From contig NC_052354.1 in assembly GCF_009727055.1 (NCBI RefSeq), positions 53,056,960 to 53,120,959 of the forward strand: a stretch of DNA of 64,000 nucleotides, in the 5' to 3' direction. The notes beneath the pieces were generated by a model that was not told the DNA's origin, searched no databases, and worked only from the letters and a program-made list of their open reading frames with translations. Made by a program: the position numbers and the translations under genes. Source of the DNA: Benincasa hispida (lineage: Eukaryota; Streptophyta; Magnoliopsida; Cucurbitales; Cucurbitaceae). This document shows positions 22,349-34,436 of the stretch, in pieces (within the stretch, counting starts at the first letter, position 1; each line of letters opens with the position of its first letter).

Positions 22349-24159
22349 TGAAGGACATCGAACACGAGGATTTCCATGAGCAGCGAAAAGATCCTTCTAA
22401 ATTACAACATATATGAACTTTACAATTCCAGTCATAAACAAAAACATACAGTTATGCATCAATTACAGAAATTACAGCATGATCATGCAAAAGCTCAAGG
22501 ACAAATGCTACATACTTTTGTAGACTCATTGCCAAGCTCCTTGATCACGAATACTCGATCACAGCAACACAGCAACCACGAACGTTCGTCCAACACGACC
22601 GTTACACTGCTTGAACATCGCGCACTCGAACTCAGCAATCACCTCGGTTATGAACACCCCAACAACACGAACGGCCTCGACAGTGTCAAGCTGAGTATGA
22701 CACCACCAAGAAGGTTACCTTGGTATTCTCGGTGTGAGAATCCAAAGGGTGGGCTCCGTGTGGACTTGGTTTGAGGTAGAACAATGGAGAAAACAACAAT
22801 CATGTAAACGATTGAGCAAGTGGGAGATGGCAGAACCTATCGTATAGGTCTATGCCCAATCGTTTAGCAAAAGCTAAGCGATCGTCTAGTAAAAGCTATG
22901 CGATCGTTTAGCTCATCGCTTAGTTGAGTATCAGTCGCCTACTAACACTCCACGATCGTTTATCTTATCCAAGTTATCTCTTAGTAAATCATATTTACTT
23001 GACAACTTTCGTGAGAATATTTTCGAGAGAGGAATTCTCAAAATTCACAAAATCTCAAGCTTACAAAATCTTACTAAAATTAGGAAAATATTTTTCCTTT
23101 TATCTCACAGTTATCATGAAACCACCAATAATTTCCCACTCAATTGGTTATTAGAGAAAAATAGTTAATTATCCAATAATTAATATTATTATAAATATAA
23201 ATGACAACCAACTTATCATACTATATTTATAACCTATAGTTTTAATATTTCTTCTTATAAAACATACAAACCATAGCTCTTTTTCTATTCCATGATACTT
23301 AATGTAAATCTCATTTACATTAATCCTCCACTAGGTGTATCTCATACATCATACCGATCATATCATATATAATCGAATTACCTCTTGTCAGTTTGAACAT
23401 TTCAAATCAACACCAAGAACTAATCCTCAACTGAATTCATTGAGCTACCAAGGGGACCTTATGGACCTGTAGCTCGAAGCTCCAACGGTACGTTAATAAT
23501 TAACTAAATTCTTTAGTCACGGGATCCACCATCCGTTAACTGCTAGACACTCCATTAAAAATCGACAACTGAACTCTTCTTACCACAGATATATTATGTG
23601 TCCATTTTAACTAATCAGCAGTGCGACAACCCTTCACAAATCACTCGTAAGTACAGCTTCTTCAATAACCGTTATGCCCCTGTAGTTACATTTAACTCCT
23701 TAAGTACCACTGATCTCTTTAATGAACTTAAGTCATAGTCCTACTATGATTGAGTCCTCTCTTCCAAAGAGAAGTTGTGACCACTATGTTCAAGCCCCGG
23801 AATCAGCCCTTAAAGGGGCAATCTCTCTACTTATCCCTGCTTCGGGAAAGGAGTGAATTACATCTTGTGTATTGAGTTTCTAGCTCCCAGATCAGACAAG
23901 TCCCCAAAAAGGTAGGTATGTTGAGTTAACAATTTGGCCACTCTCACCATACTAATCAAAGGATTGCCTTCAAAGGCAGGAGTTCCCAAAACACTCATTA
24001 TTGAGGTCGTGTCACCTATGGTCGTTTAGGTGAGATGTAAGTCTCTAGTATCAACAACATTATATATAGAGTCTAGTCATCTCGTGGTCCGTTCTTATAC
24101 AAACTCTTTGTCTAAGACACCCCCGCACGCATGTCTTCACATGAATGGTCAGGATCTAC
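22349..24159 (-). mobile_element. Copia-family LTR, reverse, inserted in Copia 1 RT
   Basis: On the minus strand it ends 'gatgtccttca' at 22349, the normal end of this LTR family, and is preceded on the plus strand by GTATG (22344-22348). It matches the forward LTR at 38243-39867 over most of its length ('gagaataccaaggta', 'ctcccacttgctcaatcg', 'gaagacatg'). The first 400 bp of the LTR are absent: at about 24159 the sequence switches to a truncated gypsy LTR. The 22362-22700 end portion is unusually diverged. Confidence 0.7.
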
Positions 24160-25408
24160 CATCAGACAGAGAATTAATGACACCTCATCAGTACAATCAT
24201 TTGAGAGAAAAAGCTCTTCATCCTGAAGCTCTATAAATACTGAAGGCCACCTTCGTTAAAAGAGTTCGGTTCCATTCCAGCTGAGCCATATAGAGAGTTC
24301 ACCATACAGAAGGTAGTTAGCCTTTGTTCATAGTTTTCTTACACTTAGAAGGCGGAAGCGAGAAAAGAGAGAAGATGTCGGAAGATCATTCTTGGTGAGC
24401 TTGAGAGAGTGTTGGAAAGGGTTGAGAATGGAGAGAGGGTCGACTCTTGCGAAAGCAAGAATATTCTTTGAGGCAGAGTAGAGAAAAACAATGTAAAAGC
24501 CTTGACAAGCAAGAAATTGCTACCAGGCTCCCTATTTTTACTTTCCATTGTCATCTTGTATCTTCATTTCATTTATAAAATGGAACTTACATCTCTATAT
24601 TTGCTCACTCTCTTTACATTACGCATGAGTAACTAAACATCCGAATGGGTTGAGAAGCACTTAGCTAGCATGACCTAAGATCTTCATTGTATGCGATCAT
24701 CTTGTCTTATGTATGTGTCCATCACCCCTTTAGAGCTACTCGAGAGAGAGTCTAAAGAAAGAACCTAGGCTTAAGAGAGCTAGGTTAGAATCTAGACTTG
24801 AGAAAGCAAGATTAGAACTGCATAAGCAAGAGATAGAGACTTAGAGATAAGCTCTGTTTGCTAACATGCATTGCATGCACCCTAGAAATAGGTTATGATA
24901 GTATGTAGTTGCTTTGTGTATGTGTGTGTCATTCATCATTGCATAGACAAGAGTACAGGCTTAGACATAAGTCCTATAGACATCATCGTATACATCACAT
25001 GCGTTCTAAAACTAGGAGCTATAGCATTTGCATTGAGAGATGACTTGTTGTTGTATGTGTGTAGCATGATCGCATAACATGAACGCAATCTTAGAAAGTG
25101 TTAGCTAAATCCCTTTTCAACCCGTTCCCTTGCATACTCATTGTACTTTCGTGTTATTAACTGTTTTCTCAATTCTGCCGCATAGGATTTATATTTTAAA
25201 CAAAGATACCAACCAAATCATTAATTTATTTGTTACCGCAAAGGAATCTGAAATCACCGTCACATATTGTCTCCATAGTTCCTGTGTTCGACCCTGGGCT
25301 TACCAGAAGACCTAGTAGAATTTATACTTGGATTTTGCTAGGAAAACTTGCATGCACAACGCATACTCCACCATTGCAATATTCACCATTATTTCATCAC
25401 ATTAACCA
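24159..25408 (+). repeat. Athila-type 5' LTR, truncated
   Basis: Homologous to 32508-33755 of the 3' LTR and ends CATTAACCA. A TATA-like TATAAATA lies at 24232-24239, the likely promoter of the element. The left junction with Copia LTR sequence is near 24159 ('ggatctac' then 'catcaga'). Confidence 0.8.
24232..24239 (+). promoter_or_regulatory. TATA box of the Athila-type LTR
   Basis: TATAAATA in a conserved context ('gaagctctataaata'). It is repeated at 32580-32587 in the 3' LTR and, on the minus strand, at 36914-36907 in a related LTR. Confidence 0.6.
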
Positions 25409-25421
25409 CGAATCAAGTTTT

Positions 25422-25439
25422 TGGTGTCGTTGCTGGGGA
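25422..25439 (+). other. Athila-type primer-binding site (tRNA-Asp type)
   Basis: 'tggtgtcgttgctgggga' is two transitions from the usual Athila site TGGCGCCGTTGCCGGGGA plus one more change. It lies 13 nt after the LTR end. Confidence 0.75.
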
Positions 25440-25625
25440 CTACGGCAATACATTGTGTTAACGATAACTTTTTGATTTTCTTTGCAAACTTTCCATCTCT
25501 GTGCACTGCTCTCCTTAGGTAGCGAAGGACAAAATCCTGAGCCCATTTACGACCCAGAGATTGAAAGAACTTTCCGAAGAAGAAGAAGAAATAGCCGCTA
25601 ACGACAAGAAAAGAAAGATCCCAAC

Positions 25626-26636
25626 ATGGCAGAGCAACCAGAAGATAGAACGCCAAATGCAAATAATATCATAGCGAATCCCATCCTATTAGCGAACAAC
25701 CGCAATAGGCCCATTCGGGACTATGCGTTGCCCAACCTTTATGATTTCTCACCAGGAATCATGAGGCCAACCCTAGACGGATTGAGATTCGAGATGAAAC
25801 CGATGATGCTGCAGATGATTCAAATTGCTGGACAGTTTGGCGGTAGGCGTGGCGAGGATCCGTACGCCCACCTCCGGAGTTTTATTGAAATCTGCAATAT
25901 GTTTGTGTTCCTAAACGTCTCCGGTAAGGAGGTTCGATTAACACTATTTTCATTTTTGTTGTGCGACTAAGCACGAAAATGGTCTTATTCTCTTTAACTA
26001 GGGGAGATTACATCATGGGAACGGGTAGTGGAAAAGTTCATGAAAAAGTACTTCCCTCCAACGGAAAATGCCAGAAGGAGGAAGCTGATTACCAATTTTG
26101 AACAGGATACTGACGAATCGCTTAGTGACGCCTGGACGAGGATTAAAAGGCTGGTAAGAGATTGCCCGCATAACGACTTATCAGATTGTCTACAGATGGA
26201 TATTTTCTACCACGGTTTGAACCCTGCATCGCAGACGGCTGCCAATGCGGCAGCAGCTAGAGGTCTGCTTGATAAAACATATGATGAGGCTAAGAATATA
26301 CTTGATCGCATTTCAAAAAATCATGAAGACTATAGAGAAAGCGATCAAAGACTGAGAATTAAAGACAGTGACACAAATAACGGGGCCATCGCATCCTTGC
26401 AAAACCAAATGACTGCGATGATGAATTTGATACAAGGAATCGCAATCAGCAGCCCAAGAATGCAAAGGGGGCAGGTCAACGCAAGCAACCAAGCAAGCTC
26501 AAGTTGCGCTACTTGCAGTGACGACCATCTAATGGAAGAGTGTCCGAGGAACCCACGGTTTGTTTATTTCATGAAGAATAATCCATTTTTCAATACTTAC
26601 AACCCTGAGTGGAGAAACTACCATAACTTTGCGTGA
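25626..26636 (+). pseudogene. Athila-type gag, one stop/frame break
   Basis: Starts with the ATG at 25626 (MAEQPEDRTPNANN) after a 186-nt leader. The retrotransposon gag domain is recognised by YAHLRSFIEICNMF and, after a break between 25970 and 26028, WERVVEKFMKKYFPP, FEQDTDESLSDAWTRIKRLV and DIFYHGLNPASQ. A zinc knuckle of form C-A-T-C-(3)-H-(4)-C lies at about 26505-26545, one residue shorter than the standard CCHC spacing. The protein would form the particle shell. The break at 25970 separates the two halves. Confidence 0.78.
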
Positions 26637-26890
26637 AAAAATCAACAACAAAAATTTCAACCAATGGCGCAAAAAGAAGGGCCACCAGGATTTTTCCTGT
26701 GAACAACCGGTCAAACGCAAAGTCAAACAAGTAGTTTGCAAGCGCCGCAATCTTCATCCTTGGAGAGCTTATTGAAGCAGTATATTGAATAGAATGAAAC
26801 AGTGCTTCAAAATCAGGGGACGTCTATCAACAATCTTGAAATTCAGAATGGATAGATTGTGGGCGATCTCAAAAGTAACCGCAAGGGGCA

Positions 26891-27733
26891 TTGCCGAGTT
26901 CAACAAAGCTCCCGCGCAACCCAGAAAGTACGGGAAAGAAGCAATGTCAAGTTGTGACATTGCAAAGCAGAAAGAAAGTAGCGGAGGAGAAGCAGGAGCC
27001 AAGTAGGACTGCTCCAGTTGCGATGGAACCACAGATACCGTTGACTCAAGAAGAAATAGAAGAACAGAAGACGATGGAACTAGAGATTGCGTCCACTTTG
27101 AAGCCGAAAGAGCAGGGAACCGTGAAAATAAAGCTGCCAACATTCCCCCAGAGACTTAAAAAGAAGAAAAATGATGAAGTGCAGTATCAACGCTTCATGG
27201 ACATGCTGAAACAGTTGCATATGAACATTCCTTTCACTGAAGCGATTGAACAGATGCCAAAGTATACGAAGTTTCTGAAGGACATGGTGATGAAGAAAAG
27301 AAGCACTGGTAAGTTCGCAACGCTGGCATTGACGCAGAGTTCAAAATCCATTATTCCACCGAAAATGCGCGATCTTAGAAGTTTCACAATTCCTTACTCG
27401 ATCGACGGGTTATACATTGGTGAAGCCCTTTGCGATCTTGGAGCCAACATCAACTTAATGCCCTTCTCAATTTTTAAGCGGCTGAATGTGGGGCAGCTGA
27501 CGCCCACGATGGTGACTCTCCAATTAGTTGACAGGTCTCTTGTGCATCCAGAAGGAAAGGTGAAGGATGTCCTGGTCATGATTGACAAATTTATCTTATC
27601 GGCAAACTTCATTATCCTTGATTATGAAGTAGACAAGGATGTACCCATCATCCTGGGACGACCATTTTTATCCACTGGTAGTGCTCAGATTGATGTGTAC
27701 AAGGGAGAGATCACACTGAGCGTGAATGGATAG
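26891..27733 (+). pseudogene. Athila-type protease region
   Basis: An open stretch of 280 codons. The C-terminal half is a retropepsin-like domain: LYIGEALCDLGANINLMPF (catalytic D in the D-L-G-A form typical of Athila), VTLQLVDRSLVHPEGKVKDV, FIILDYEVDKDVPIILGRPF and a stop after TLSVNG at 27733, before KLKFDI continues in the same frame. The N-terminal half contains KVKLPTFPQRL-like and YTKFLKDMVMKKR motifs seen upstream of the protease in this lineage. A separate stop at 26636 and frame changes precede it. Confidence 0.78.
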
Positions 27734-27922
27734 AAGCTCAAGTTTGATATTATTCGAGCCATGAAATATCCGAAAGAAGAAAACCTCATTGAATCCGATG
27801 ATGAACCCAGTTTGAATGAAGAATAAAAGTCTAAAGATGAAAACGAAGATAAAGATGCGCCCGTATCTATAGTAGCCTGCAATGCGATCACATAAACAAC
27901 AACCAAAGAAGACAAGCTGACA

Positions 27923-28690
27923 ATGAATGAAGAAAGAAATACACCAAAACCATCCTTGGAACAACCATCGATAGTAGAGTTGAAAACCCTTCTAAACCAC
28001 CTAAAGTATGCTTTGTTAGGGCAGAATGAAACGCTTCCAGTAATAATTTCCTCTGCACTTCATGAAGATCAAGAAAATGCACGACTGAGCATCCTAAGAA
28101 AGTACATAAAAGCAATTAGTTGGACGCTAGCAGACATTAGAGGAATTAGCCCTGCATATTGCATGCACAGGATTCGTCTTGAGGACAATAAAAAAGGATC
28201 GATCGAACAACAACGCAGATTCAACCTTGCGATGAAGGAGGTCGTGAAGAAGGAGATATTAAAGTGGTTAGACGCGGAAATTATCTATCCAATCACCGAC
28301 AGCACGTGGGTCAGCCCCATGCAATGTGTACCAAGGAAAGGAGGGATGACGGTAGTCCCAAATACAAATAATGAACTAATACCAATAGGTTCGTTCATTG
28401 ACTGGCAGAGTCTGCATGAGGACTACCGGCAAACTAAAATGTGGCGACAATGAAGGATCATTTCCCTTTGCCTTTTATCGACCAGATGCTATGTCGCCTA
28501 GCAGAAAAGATTACTACTGTTTCGACGGCATGTGCAATGCGCCAAGCACATTCAAAGGTGTATATGGCCATCTTTTTTTAGTATCTGAAGATTCTGTAGA
28601 AAATTTTCTATGGACGACTTCTTTGGTGATATGGGCCAACATACAAAGTCTCTCTCAACAATCTAGAGAAGATACTAAAGAAATGTGAAG
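27923..28690 (+). pseudogene. Athila-type reverse transcriptase, internally deleted
   Basis: The N-terminal RT is clear: PSIVELKTLLNHLKYALLG, GISPAYCMHRIRLED, MKEVVKKEILKWLDAEIIYP and STWVSPMQCVPRKGGMT. After 28400 it changes frame and jumps from the YYCFDG motif straight to MCNAPSTFK (about 28505-28550), so the central palm segment with the first catalytic Asp is deleted. The MDDFFGD motif (YMDD-box equivalent, about 28608) remains. It cannot encode active enzyme. Confidence 0.75.
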
Positions 28691-29410
28691 AGACAACCTT
28701 GTGTTGAACTGAGAAATATGCCACTTCATGGTGAAGGAAGCGTATTGTGCTTGGCACAAGTCTCCAAGATGGGCTGGAGGTGGACAAGGCAAAATTGAGG
28801 CGATTTGAAAAAGCTCCTAGCTCCAGCAAATGTGAAGGCTGTCAGGATTGCTTTCTCAGACCATGCTGGCTTTTATCGACTTTTGTGAAAGAATATTTTC
28901 AAAGATTGCAACGACTATGAGTGCGTTGTTGGAGACAGAAATAACGTTTAATTTGAATGACCAATGCCTCGACGCATTCAAGATACTGAAGAACGCAATT
29001 AACAACCACACATGTTTGATCGCACCGGACTGGACACAACCTTTTGAACCTAATGTGCGACACAAGCAGTTATGTGAAATGGGGGCAGTGCTAGCGCAAA
29101 GAAGAAAACAATACTAACACCTCATCGCATATGCGAGTAAAACCTTGAACCCTGCCTCAAACAAATTACACTACCACAGAAAAAGAATTGATTGCGGTGA
29201 ATATTACGTTGGAAAACTTCAGAGCTTACTTATTGGGAAGTAAAGTAAATCATTCACCCTGACCACTCGACAATAAAATATTTGATGACAAAGAAAGATG
29301 CGAAGCTGACATTGATTCGATGGGTTATCCCCCTTCAAGAATTCAACATGGAAATCGGGGCTGAGAACCAGGTTATAGACCATTTATCAAGATTAGAAAA
29401 TCCAGAAGTC
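28691..29410 (+). pseudogene. Athila-type RT connection and RNase H, decayed
   Basis: Frame-shifted remnants: CHFMVKEAYCAWHK (28718 on), LNDQCLDAFKILKNAI (28955 on), GAVLAQRRKQ (29080 on), LIAYASKTLNPA (29121 on), then [18 protein letters not shown] and [10 protein letters not shown] ending near 29400, the usual tail of gypsy RNase H. At least three frame breaks. Confidence 0.72.
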
Positions 29411-30427
29411 GACCGCAACCAGTCAAAGGTGAACAGAACTTTCCCAGACGAGCAGCTATTTAAAATTGAAGAATTACCATGTTATGCAAACATGGTCAAT
29501 TTTCTGGTTTGCAAACAATTCCCTAAGGACTACACAGCCCACCAGAAGAGGTGGCTCAGATATGAATGTGGATCATATTATTGGGACGAGTCAAATCTTT
29601 ATAAGAGGGGATCAGACCAGATTTTGCGCCTATGTGTACCAGATGCTGCTCACCAGCGCATACTATCACAATGCCATGACTTGCCATATGGAGGACACTT
29701 TGGAGGCCAACACACAACAACAAAGGTGTTACAAAGTGTATATTTTTTGCCAACATTATTTAATGACGCAAGAGACTATGCAATGAGATGCGACCGATTC
29801 CAACGCACGAGAAACATTTCATGGAAGAATGCGATGCCCATGAATATCATCTTAAAATTGGAACTATTCGACGTCTAGGGCATAGACTTCATGGGACCAT
29901 TTCCACCATCGAATGGTCACAAATACATTCTATTAGCCGTCGACTACATTTCCAAATGGGTAAAAGCGATATCGTGCGTTGCAAGCGATGCGGCGATAGT
30001 CTCCAAGTCCTTAAAGAAAAATATTTTCACTCATTTTGGCACTCCATGTGCCATAATAAGTGATGAAGGCTCTCACTGTTTTAATCACATCGTCAACAAA
30101 CTGCTGCTCAAATATAAAATCTTCCATAAAGTGGACTCCGCATACCATCCACAAAAAAATGGTCAAGCTGAAGTGTCTAACAGGGAAATCAAGCTGATAT
30201 TTGAGAATGTGATAAAACCTTCACGAAAAGATTGGGCAATGAAGTTGGACGATGCCTTGTGGGCATACAGGACCGCCTATAAAACACCTATAGGCATGTC
30301 CTCGTATATGCTGGTGTTCGGAAAGGCATGTCATTTACCACTTGAGCTGAAGCATAAAGCACTGTGGGCAGTTAAAAAGCTTAATTTTGACTTAAAGGCC
30401 GCAGGGAAGCAAGGATACTTCAGCTGA
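29411..30427 (+). pseudogene. Athila-type integrase, nearly open
   Basis: The HHCC zinc-binding part ([19 protein letters not shown], then C-D-R-F where the last Cys would normally follow) is at about 29650-29810. The core has GIDFMGPFP (29878 on), [11 protein letters not shown] (30053 on) and [14 protein letters not shown] (30162 on), which together hold D, D and E of the catalytic triad. [27 protein letters not shown] follows. A single stop near 29876 splits it into two long open stretches (29282-29878 and 29891-30427). Confidence 0.8.
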
Positions 30428-30519
30428 TCGAGCTTGATGAATGAAGAACTCATGCATATGAGAATGCCAAAATCTATAAGGAGTGCGCAAAACGTTGGCA
30501 TGATAAACAATTATGCGAA

Positions 30520-30765
30520 ATGAATCTCCAAGTCAGACAAAAGGTCTTATTATTTAATTCGCGACTACGAATCTTTCCCGGTAAATTAAAGCCACATTGG
30601 TCCAGACCCTTTATAATTAGAGAGGTATTCCCGCATGGAGTGGTTGAGTTATCCAATGAGGACGGAACCAACGCATTCAAAGTCAATGGGCAAAGAGTCA
30701 AAATATATCACGGAGAAGACTTGCATCGCGAGAACACCTCCGTGTACCTGGGGAATTCTGACTGA
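30520..30765 (+). pseudogene. Integrase C-terminal GPF/Y-like module
   Basis: LRIFPGKLKPHWSRPFII, then GVVELSNEDGTNAFKVNGQR and VKIYHGEDL, the typical C-terminal module of Athila/Tat integrases. It is separated from the core by a stop at 30427 and a short broken stretch. Confidence 0.7.
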
Positions 30766-30769
30766 AGAA

Positions 30770-32073
30770 GAAGTGGGCAGTCTCTGCACAAGCATGCGAT
30801 TCAAATCCATCAGGGACGTAATTTTATTGAAGTACCCTTTGAAACCTTCAATTTATTAACTTAATTCTACCTCTTTATATTCATTATCCTTTCTTTATCC
30901 TTTGCATCTAAAAAAAAAAAAAAATTTGTTAACTCTGTCTTTTATTTGACCCTCTCAATGTTTTTTTTTTTTTGCAACAATCGTAGTGAATGATTGCGGG
31001 GGAGCTACACGATAACCAAAAGATGCAATTAGCCACTGCAATCGAAGAAATTGGCTTGCCATAAAGAAGGATGCGATCACAAAGAATGCGAGCGACAGAG
31101 CAAATTTGGGGGTTGTATCTTTCCTTGACTTTGTTTATTCCAAATTTTGCACTCTCGCATCTCATTTTAACTTTGATAATTTTATCATCGCATTGTCTTT
31201 AGTCGGCGCAATCATTAAACATTGATTAATCTAGTAAGTCACCGCATTGTTTTTCTTCACCAATTATGATTTTAATGATGAAACGCATGCCTCTATTTTT
31301 CATCACTTGCACTAGAGTCAACTTAATTTTAGGATAGTCAAGTCATGAAACATTTCTAGAAGTTAGTAGTCTACCAGCTTTCTTTTAAACTAACTTGTAC
31401 GAAACCTTCTAAGAGCATCGCATGAATTCTTTCAATCTTTCAGCAATGAGAACATTGCTGTGTTTAAATTTGGGGGTGCGGTATTCATTTTCAACCTTGT
31501 TATTTTAGGCATTTCTAAAAAGAAAAAAATTTATAATGTTGCAATCGGATTCTACTCGTAGTTGGATGTCTACAATGACACCTTTGGGGGCAAGCCAAAA
31601 CGAAGGTAGGAATCATGATCCATGCATAAATAAAATGATTGCAACTCTGCTGCGAAATGAGCACGAGTTTAGTCTGAGAAAGAGTGCTTTGCTCGTAGTT
31701 AGATGCTCGCATGACACACGTGGGTGCAAGCCAAAACGAAGGCTAGGCACTTGGAATAGCGCAAGATCATAGAAATAATATTTAAACTATGCAAGGATAA
31801 AAATCATTTGAAAATGCCCAGTGAAAAAGTTTTTTATGAAATAAATCATGCAATGTCCTGGAAATTAGTAAAGTCTTTTTTAAGGTTAAACTTGCGGTCT
31901 CTAAATTTTAGAAATATTTTAAGAGATCTGGATAAGAATTAAGGAGATTTTGGTACATAGAATTTGAATAAGGTAACCTTGAGAAATTTAGGAAAGAAGA
32001 AGCAGTCGACTTTCTAAAAAAAAAAAATCTTAGTTTATGCTTGAGGACAAGCATTGTTTTAAATTTGGGGGTG
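30770..32073 (+). other. Athila-type 3' non-coding region with purine tract
   Basis: No env-like frame. The 'aaatttgggggt' motif occurs at about 31107, 31467 and 32060; the last abuts the 3' LTR and is the likely polypurine primer. A hairpin TGCTTGAGGACAAGCA (about 32038-32053) precedes it. A local direct repeat (about 31552-31609 and 31690-31746) shares 'gcaagccaaaacgaagg'. Poly-A (30909-30924) and poly-T (30961-30974) runs are present. Confidence 0.7.
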
Positions 32074-33755
32074 TGATAACGGGCAGAAATGAACGTTATT
32101 ACAGCACAAAGATATAAAACAATGTAGAATTGCGATGGTAAAAATATATAAAATCGTGTCCAAAAGTATTAAATTTTGAACATTGCGATCGCATGCGTCC
32201 ATCGCATTAATGCGGCTAATTTACATATTTTGTGCAAAAAATGGGTTGGCGCAAGACAGAATTGCGATCCAAGGAATTCAGCATCCGAGCACATTAAGCG
32301 ATTGCGACCGCAAGGTTATGCAATCGTATGCGTTCGTGAAGATCCGCTCAAGAAGGTGGCTGTAAGAAGCCGACGCATCAAGGTTAAAGCTTAATAAATC
32401 ATGATGGGGCAAAAAGCTGATGACGGTCAAATATGAATTTAGTTGACAAGCCGTTAACGACACACTGTAGCAAGGACACTCAACTTTTCGGTGACAATCA
32501 TTCGGCGCATCAGATATAGAATTAGTGACACCCCATCAGTGCAATCATTTGAGGGAAAAAGCTCTTCATCCTGAAGCTCTATAAATACCGAAGGCCACCT
32601 TCGTTAAAAGAGTTCGGTTCCATTCCAGCTGAGCCATATAGAAAGTTCACCATACAGAAGATAGTTAGCCTTTATTCATAGTTTTCTTACACTTAGAAGG
32701 CGGAAGCGAGAGAAGAAAGAAGATGCAAGAAGATCGTTCCTGGTTAGCTTGAGAGAGTGTTGGGAAGCGTTGAGAATGGAGAAAGAGCCGAATCTTGCGA
32801 AAGAAAGAATATTCTTTGAGGCAGAGTAGAAAAAAACAGTGTAAAAGCCTTGGAAAGCAAGAAACTGCTACCAAACTCCCTATCTTTACTTTCCATTATC
32901 ATTTTGTATCTTGATTTCATTTATAAAATGGAACTTGTATCTCTATATCTGCTCACTCTCTTTACAGTACGTATGAGTAACTAAACATCCGAATGGGTTG
33001 AGAAGCACTTAGCTGACATGACCTAAGATCTTCATTGTATACGATCATCTTGTCTTATGTATGCGTCCATCACCCCTTTAGAGCTACCCGAGAGAGAGTC
33101 GAAAGAAAGAACCTAGGCTTGAGAGAGCTAGGTTAGAATCTAGACTTGAGAAAGCAAGATTAGAACTGCATAAGTAAGAGATAGAGACTTAGAGATAAGC
33201 TCTGTTTACTAACATGCATCGCATGCACCCTAGAAATAGGTTATGATAATATGCAGTCGCCTTGTGTATGTGTGTGTCATTCATCATCGCATAGACAAGA
33301 GTAGAGGCTTAGACATAAGTCCTATAAACATCATCGTATACATCCATGCATTCTAAAACTAGAAGCTATAACATTTGCATTGAGAGATGACTTATTGTTG
33401 TATGTGTGTAACATAATCGCATAACGTGAACGCAATCTTAGGAAGTGTTAGCTAAATCCCTTTTCAACCTGTTCCCTTGCATACTCATTGTACTTTCGTG
33501 TTATTAACTCTTTTCTCAATTCCACCGCATAGGATTTATATTTTAAACAAAGATACCAACCAAATCATTAATTTATTTGTTACCGCAAAGGAATCTTAAA
33601 TCACCATCGCATATTAGCTCCATAGCCCATTTGTTTGACCCTGGGCTTACCAGGAAACCTAGTAGAATTTATACTTGGATTTGGCTAGGAAAACTTGCAT
33701 GCACAATGCATACTCCACCATTGCAATATAAACCATTATTTCATCACATTAACCA
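32074..33755 (+). repeat. Athila-type 3' LTR, full length
   Basis: 1682 bp, TGATAACGGG...CATTAACCA, directly after the polypurine tract. TATA-like element at 32580-32587. Related reverse copies are found at 34437-37437 and 39868-41290. Confidence 0.82.
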
Positions 33756-34142
33756 TGCATTAGATGCCCCCGCTCTCATGTCCCCTACACGAATGATCAA
33801 GATCAAACCATCTGTGACAAGTCATAACACTTGTGACTATTCCACGAAGCGGGCTACATTCGTAGTGTTACCAGGATAAGGTTTCCCTCCTATATCCAAT
33901 ACCACAGACTATTTTGGTTATCACTCAAGACATGATCCACTTGTATATCACCACATACATGCTTAAGTTACATAAAGATAACCAGAGGTTTTAGGTTTAT
34001 TGGTTTGTGGTAAAGCAAATAAAACATTCAATTCAGCAAAATCAAGAAGTGAAGTAAAATATCATATATTATACATCACAAGCATTCGTACAAACTGTTT
34101 ACAAACTACAGGACACGAGACTTTAGGGTATCAACCCCAACA
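33756..34142 (-). repeat. Copia 3' LTR start, reverse orientation
   Basis: On the minus strand it begins TGTTGGGG at 34142 and matches the first 390 bp of the LTR at 13281. The purine tract 'ggtcaagtgggagat' (34157-34143, minus) precedes it, so this is the 3' LTR of the minus-strand Copia pol half. About 45 bp at its broken end overlap in content with the end of the LTR piece at 24159, so the two are not one LTR simply split by the gypsy element. Confidence 0.75.
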
Positions 34143-34145
34143 ATC

Positions 34146-34436
34146 TCCCACTTGACCTAAAGCAAAGTGGGGTTGTACAAAAACTAGTACAAAACAATAA
34201 ACTAGGGCATAAAAGCCCAGTACAAGAAAATCTCCCACTTGCCTTAGTCTAGCCGTGGGCGATTCTATAGACCCATACTCTGAAGGTGACCCTCAAACAC
34301 TGTAGCCGTGAGAGTCTTCGTAAATGGGTCAGCAACATTGTGCTCCGAAGCGATCTTCGTGACGATCATGTCCCGTCGATGCACTATCTCGCGGATCAGG
34401 TGATACTTCCGCTCTATGTGTTTGTCAAGTTTATGC
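34146..34436 (-). pseudogene. Copia RNase H C-terminus, inverted
   Basis: On the minus strand: KHIERKYHLIREIVHRRD, IVTKIASEHNVADPFTKTL, VFEGHLQSMGL, then stop. This is the usual Copia pol end. The upstream part of the same domain resumes at 37438, across a 3-kb gypsy LTR insertion. Confidence 0.82.

Larger units (their letters stand above)
24159..33755 (+). mobile_element. Athila-type Ty3/gypsy element, 5'-truncated
   Basis: The partial 5' LTR (24159-25408), tRNA-Asp type primer site, gag, protease, RT, RNase H, integrase, long non-coding 3' region, purine tract and full 3' LTR (32074-33755) occur in gypsy order. Over the shared part I estimate about 93 percent LTR identity from a 260-base sample, so it is not recent. 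The 5' LTR lacks its first 435 bp and no target duplication can be tested. The protease (CDLGANINLMP, PIILGRPFL) and primer site favour the Athila lineage. No env-like frame is seen after pol. Confidence 0.8.

Noticed and set aside
22376..22774. A 132-codon frame after the Copia RT
   Set aside because: It lies in the end part of a reverse-oriented LTR and has no domain similarity I recognise.
30770..32073. Env-like third frame of the Athila-type element
   Set aside because: Only short frames on either strand, no signal peptide or membrane segment pattern.
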